Shown piece after piece: positions 11,849 to 12,576 of a DNA stretch of 12,576 nt. A program made the translations under genes and the position numbers. The stretch is from contig JAUPVJ010000024.1 in assembly GCA_030917145.1 (NCBI GenBank), positions 1 to 12,576 of the forward strand, written 5' to 3'. Each line of letters opens with the position of its first letter. Position 1 is the first letter of the stretch. Source of the DNA: Patescibacteria group bacterium (GTDB lineage: Bacteria; Patescibacteriota; Minisyncoccia; Phycocordibacterales; CAIRYW01). Under the pieces are notes generated by a model. It worked only from the letters and a program-made list of their open reading frames with translations, ran no database searches and was not told where the DNA came from.

Positions 11849-12449
11849 GGATTCTTTTGAGAAATTAGTTCAGATGTTTAGAGAATTTCCTGGTATAGGT
11901 CCCCGCCAAGCCAGACGCTTTGCTTTTTTCGTAGTGACCCGAAATGACTCTTTTGCACACGATCTTTTAAAAACTTTAAACAACGCAAAAGAAACTGTTG
12001 GTGAATGTAACGACTGCAAAAGACTTACGGATAAAAAAGGAGGTGTTGCTCTTTGTAAAATCTGCGCTGATCCAACTCGCTCTAAAAAAGAACTACTCTT
12101 GATTGCAAAAGACACCGACCTTGTGCAGATAGAAAAAAGTGGAGAATTCAAAGGAAGCTACTTTGTTTTAGGAGGTTTAATTCCCCTACTTGAAAGAGAA
12201 CCTTCTCGAAGAATTCGCCAAGCTCACCTACTTTCACTTATTGAAAAAAGAAAAAAAGAAGGACTAGAAGAAATAATTTTAGCACTTAGTGCTACCAACG
12301 AAGGTGAAAACACCTCAGAATATTTACGTGAAATTTTAAAAGATCGTGGACTAAAAATCTTTGAGTTAGGACGAGGACTTTCCACTGGATCTGAAGTTGA
12401 GTACGCAGATGCGGAAACTTTAAAATTTGCTTTGAAAAATAAAAAGTAG
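11847..12449 (+). CDS. recR: Recombination mediator protein RecR
   Basis: A 200-residue protein of normal RecR length, working with RecF/RecO to load RecA at gapped DNA. The N-terminal helix-hairpin-helix is F-P-G-I-G-P-R-Q-A-R-R-F-A-F (14-27). A four-cysteine zinc site E-C-N-D-C and L-C-K-I-C lies at about 54-72. The Toprim domain begins L-L-L-I-A-K-D-T-D (84-92), and the C-terminus carries G-R-G-L-S-T-G-S-E-V-E-Y-A-D. The family N-terminus fixes ATG 11847, although that codon is embedded in the inverted-repeat arm and lacks a Shine-Dalgarno sequence. It follows dnaB and may share its transcript. Confidence 0.97.
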   Translation: MDSFEKLVQMFREFPGIGPRQARRFAFFVVTRNDSFAHDLLKTLNNAKETVGECNDCKRLTDKKGGVALCKICADPTRSKKELLLIAKDTDLVQIEKSGEFKGSYFVLGGLIPLLEREPSRRIRQAHLLSLIEKRKKEGLEEIILALSATNEGENTSEYLREILKDRGLKIFELGRGLSTGSEVEYADAETLKFALKNKK

Positions 12450-12466
12450 TTTTCCACTTTTAAAAA

Positions 12467-12494
12467 TTGCTTTTAAAAAACAGAGAGCTATACT
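12467..12494 (+). promoter_or_regulatory. Promoter of the gene starting at 12505
   Basis: TTGCTT (12467-12472), a 16-base spacer and TATACT (12489-12494), 10 bases before ATG 12505. The arrangement matches other promoters in the window. Confidence 0.6.
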
Positions 12495-12504
12495 TTTACA
12501 CGGT

Positions 12505-12576
12505 ATGAGTATTCCAAAAAGACGCCGCCCTGTTTCAGGAAATCAATTCTTCAATCCTCCACAGACCACAACGGAA
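12505..12576 (+). CDS. Start of an unidentified gene, cut by the window end
   Basis: The first 24 codons of an open frame, beginning M-S-I-P-K-R-R-R-P-V-S-G and continuing N-Q-F-F-N-P-P-Q. The N-terminus is basic then polar and proline-containing, with no signal peptide so far. Support comes from the promoter just upstream and the absence of stops; too little is present to name a family. Confidence 0.55.
   Translation, partial: MSIPKRRRPVSGNQFFNPPQTTTE

Noticed and set aside
1..12576. CRISPR array, toxin-antitoxin pair, prophage or insertion sequence
   Set aside because: No regularly spaced repeats, transposase, integrase, phage structural gene or recognisable toxin was seen on either strand.

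Overview
The window reads as a chromosomal segment of an AT-rich bacterium, most likely a Candidatus Phylum Radiation / Patescibacteria (Parcubacteria-like) genome. That is inferred from small, simple versions of core genes (rpmA, rplI, cysS, dnaB, recR), the absence of biosynthetic operons, a membrane-anchored protein with an Ada-like metal-binding tail, a small SLT-type lytic transglycosylase, and -10 boxes lying almost on top of start codons. TGA serves as a stop codon (genes ending at 2528 and 5336), which fits the standard bacterial code. No rRNA, tRNA, CRISPR array, transposase or prophage gene was seen.

Layout. 1-549 is non-coding. 571-1641 (+) is a phospholipase D / cardiolipin synthase-like enzyme. 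1639-2547 holds three tandem, self-contained units, each with its own promoter, a 70-78 residue ORF and an intrinsic terminator; the three proteins are diverged paralogues of a family I do not recognise. 2593-3015 (-) is a small lytic transglycosylase. It is preceded by a 346-base spacer with a near-consensus promoter firing straight into a terminator-like hairpin and then a structured leader. 3362-5253 (-) is a two-gene overlapping operon: a DEDD exonuclease lacking its usual last aspartate, then a divergent NRAMP-type transporter. 5336-5761 (-) is the anchored Ada-like protein, divergent from rpmA (L27, +). rpmA and rplI (L9, -) converge on one bidirectional terminator. 6772-7998 (-) is a secreted or anchored S41 C-terminal processing protease, divergent from cysS (8082-9479, +). 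cysS converges on a sugar-nucleotidyltransferase (9485-10168, -), which is divergent from dnaB (10343-11728, +). recR follows dnaB, and a truncated ORF with a good promoter starts at 12505.

Two layers of structure go beyond the genes. First, rplI and recR are each preceded by a 104-105 base element bounded by an identical 15-base inverted repeat whose inner arm ends inside the start codon. The flanks of each element repeat the first codons of the gene (ATGGAT exactly for recR; ATGAAT against ATGAAA for rplI), and each element opens with a small upstream ORF starting M-(N/D)-P-V-R-K. Second, about 37-42 base dispersed repeats with the core ACTTATCA sit at the 3' ends of two minus-strand genes and between the nucleotidyltransferase and dnaB.

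Most genes here appear to be transcribed as leaderless or nearly leaderless mRNAs from TATAAT-like boxes 6-13 bases before the start codon. rplI and recR, which carry the long inverted-repeat leader, are the striking exceptions.
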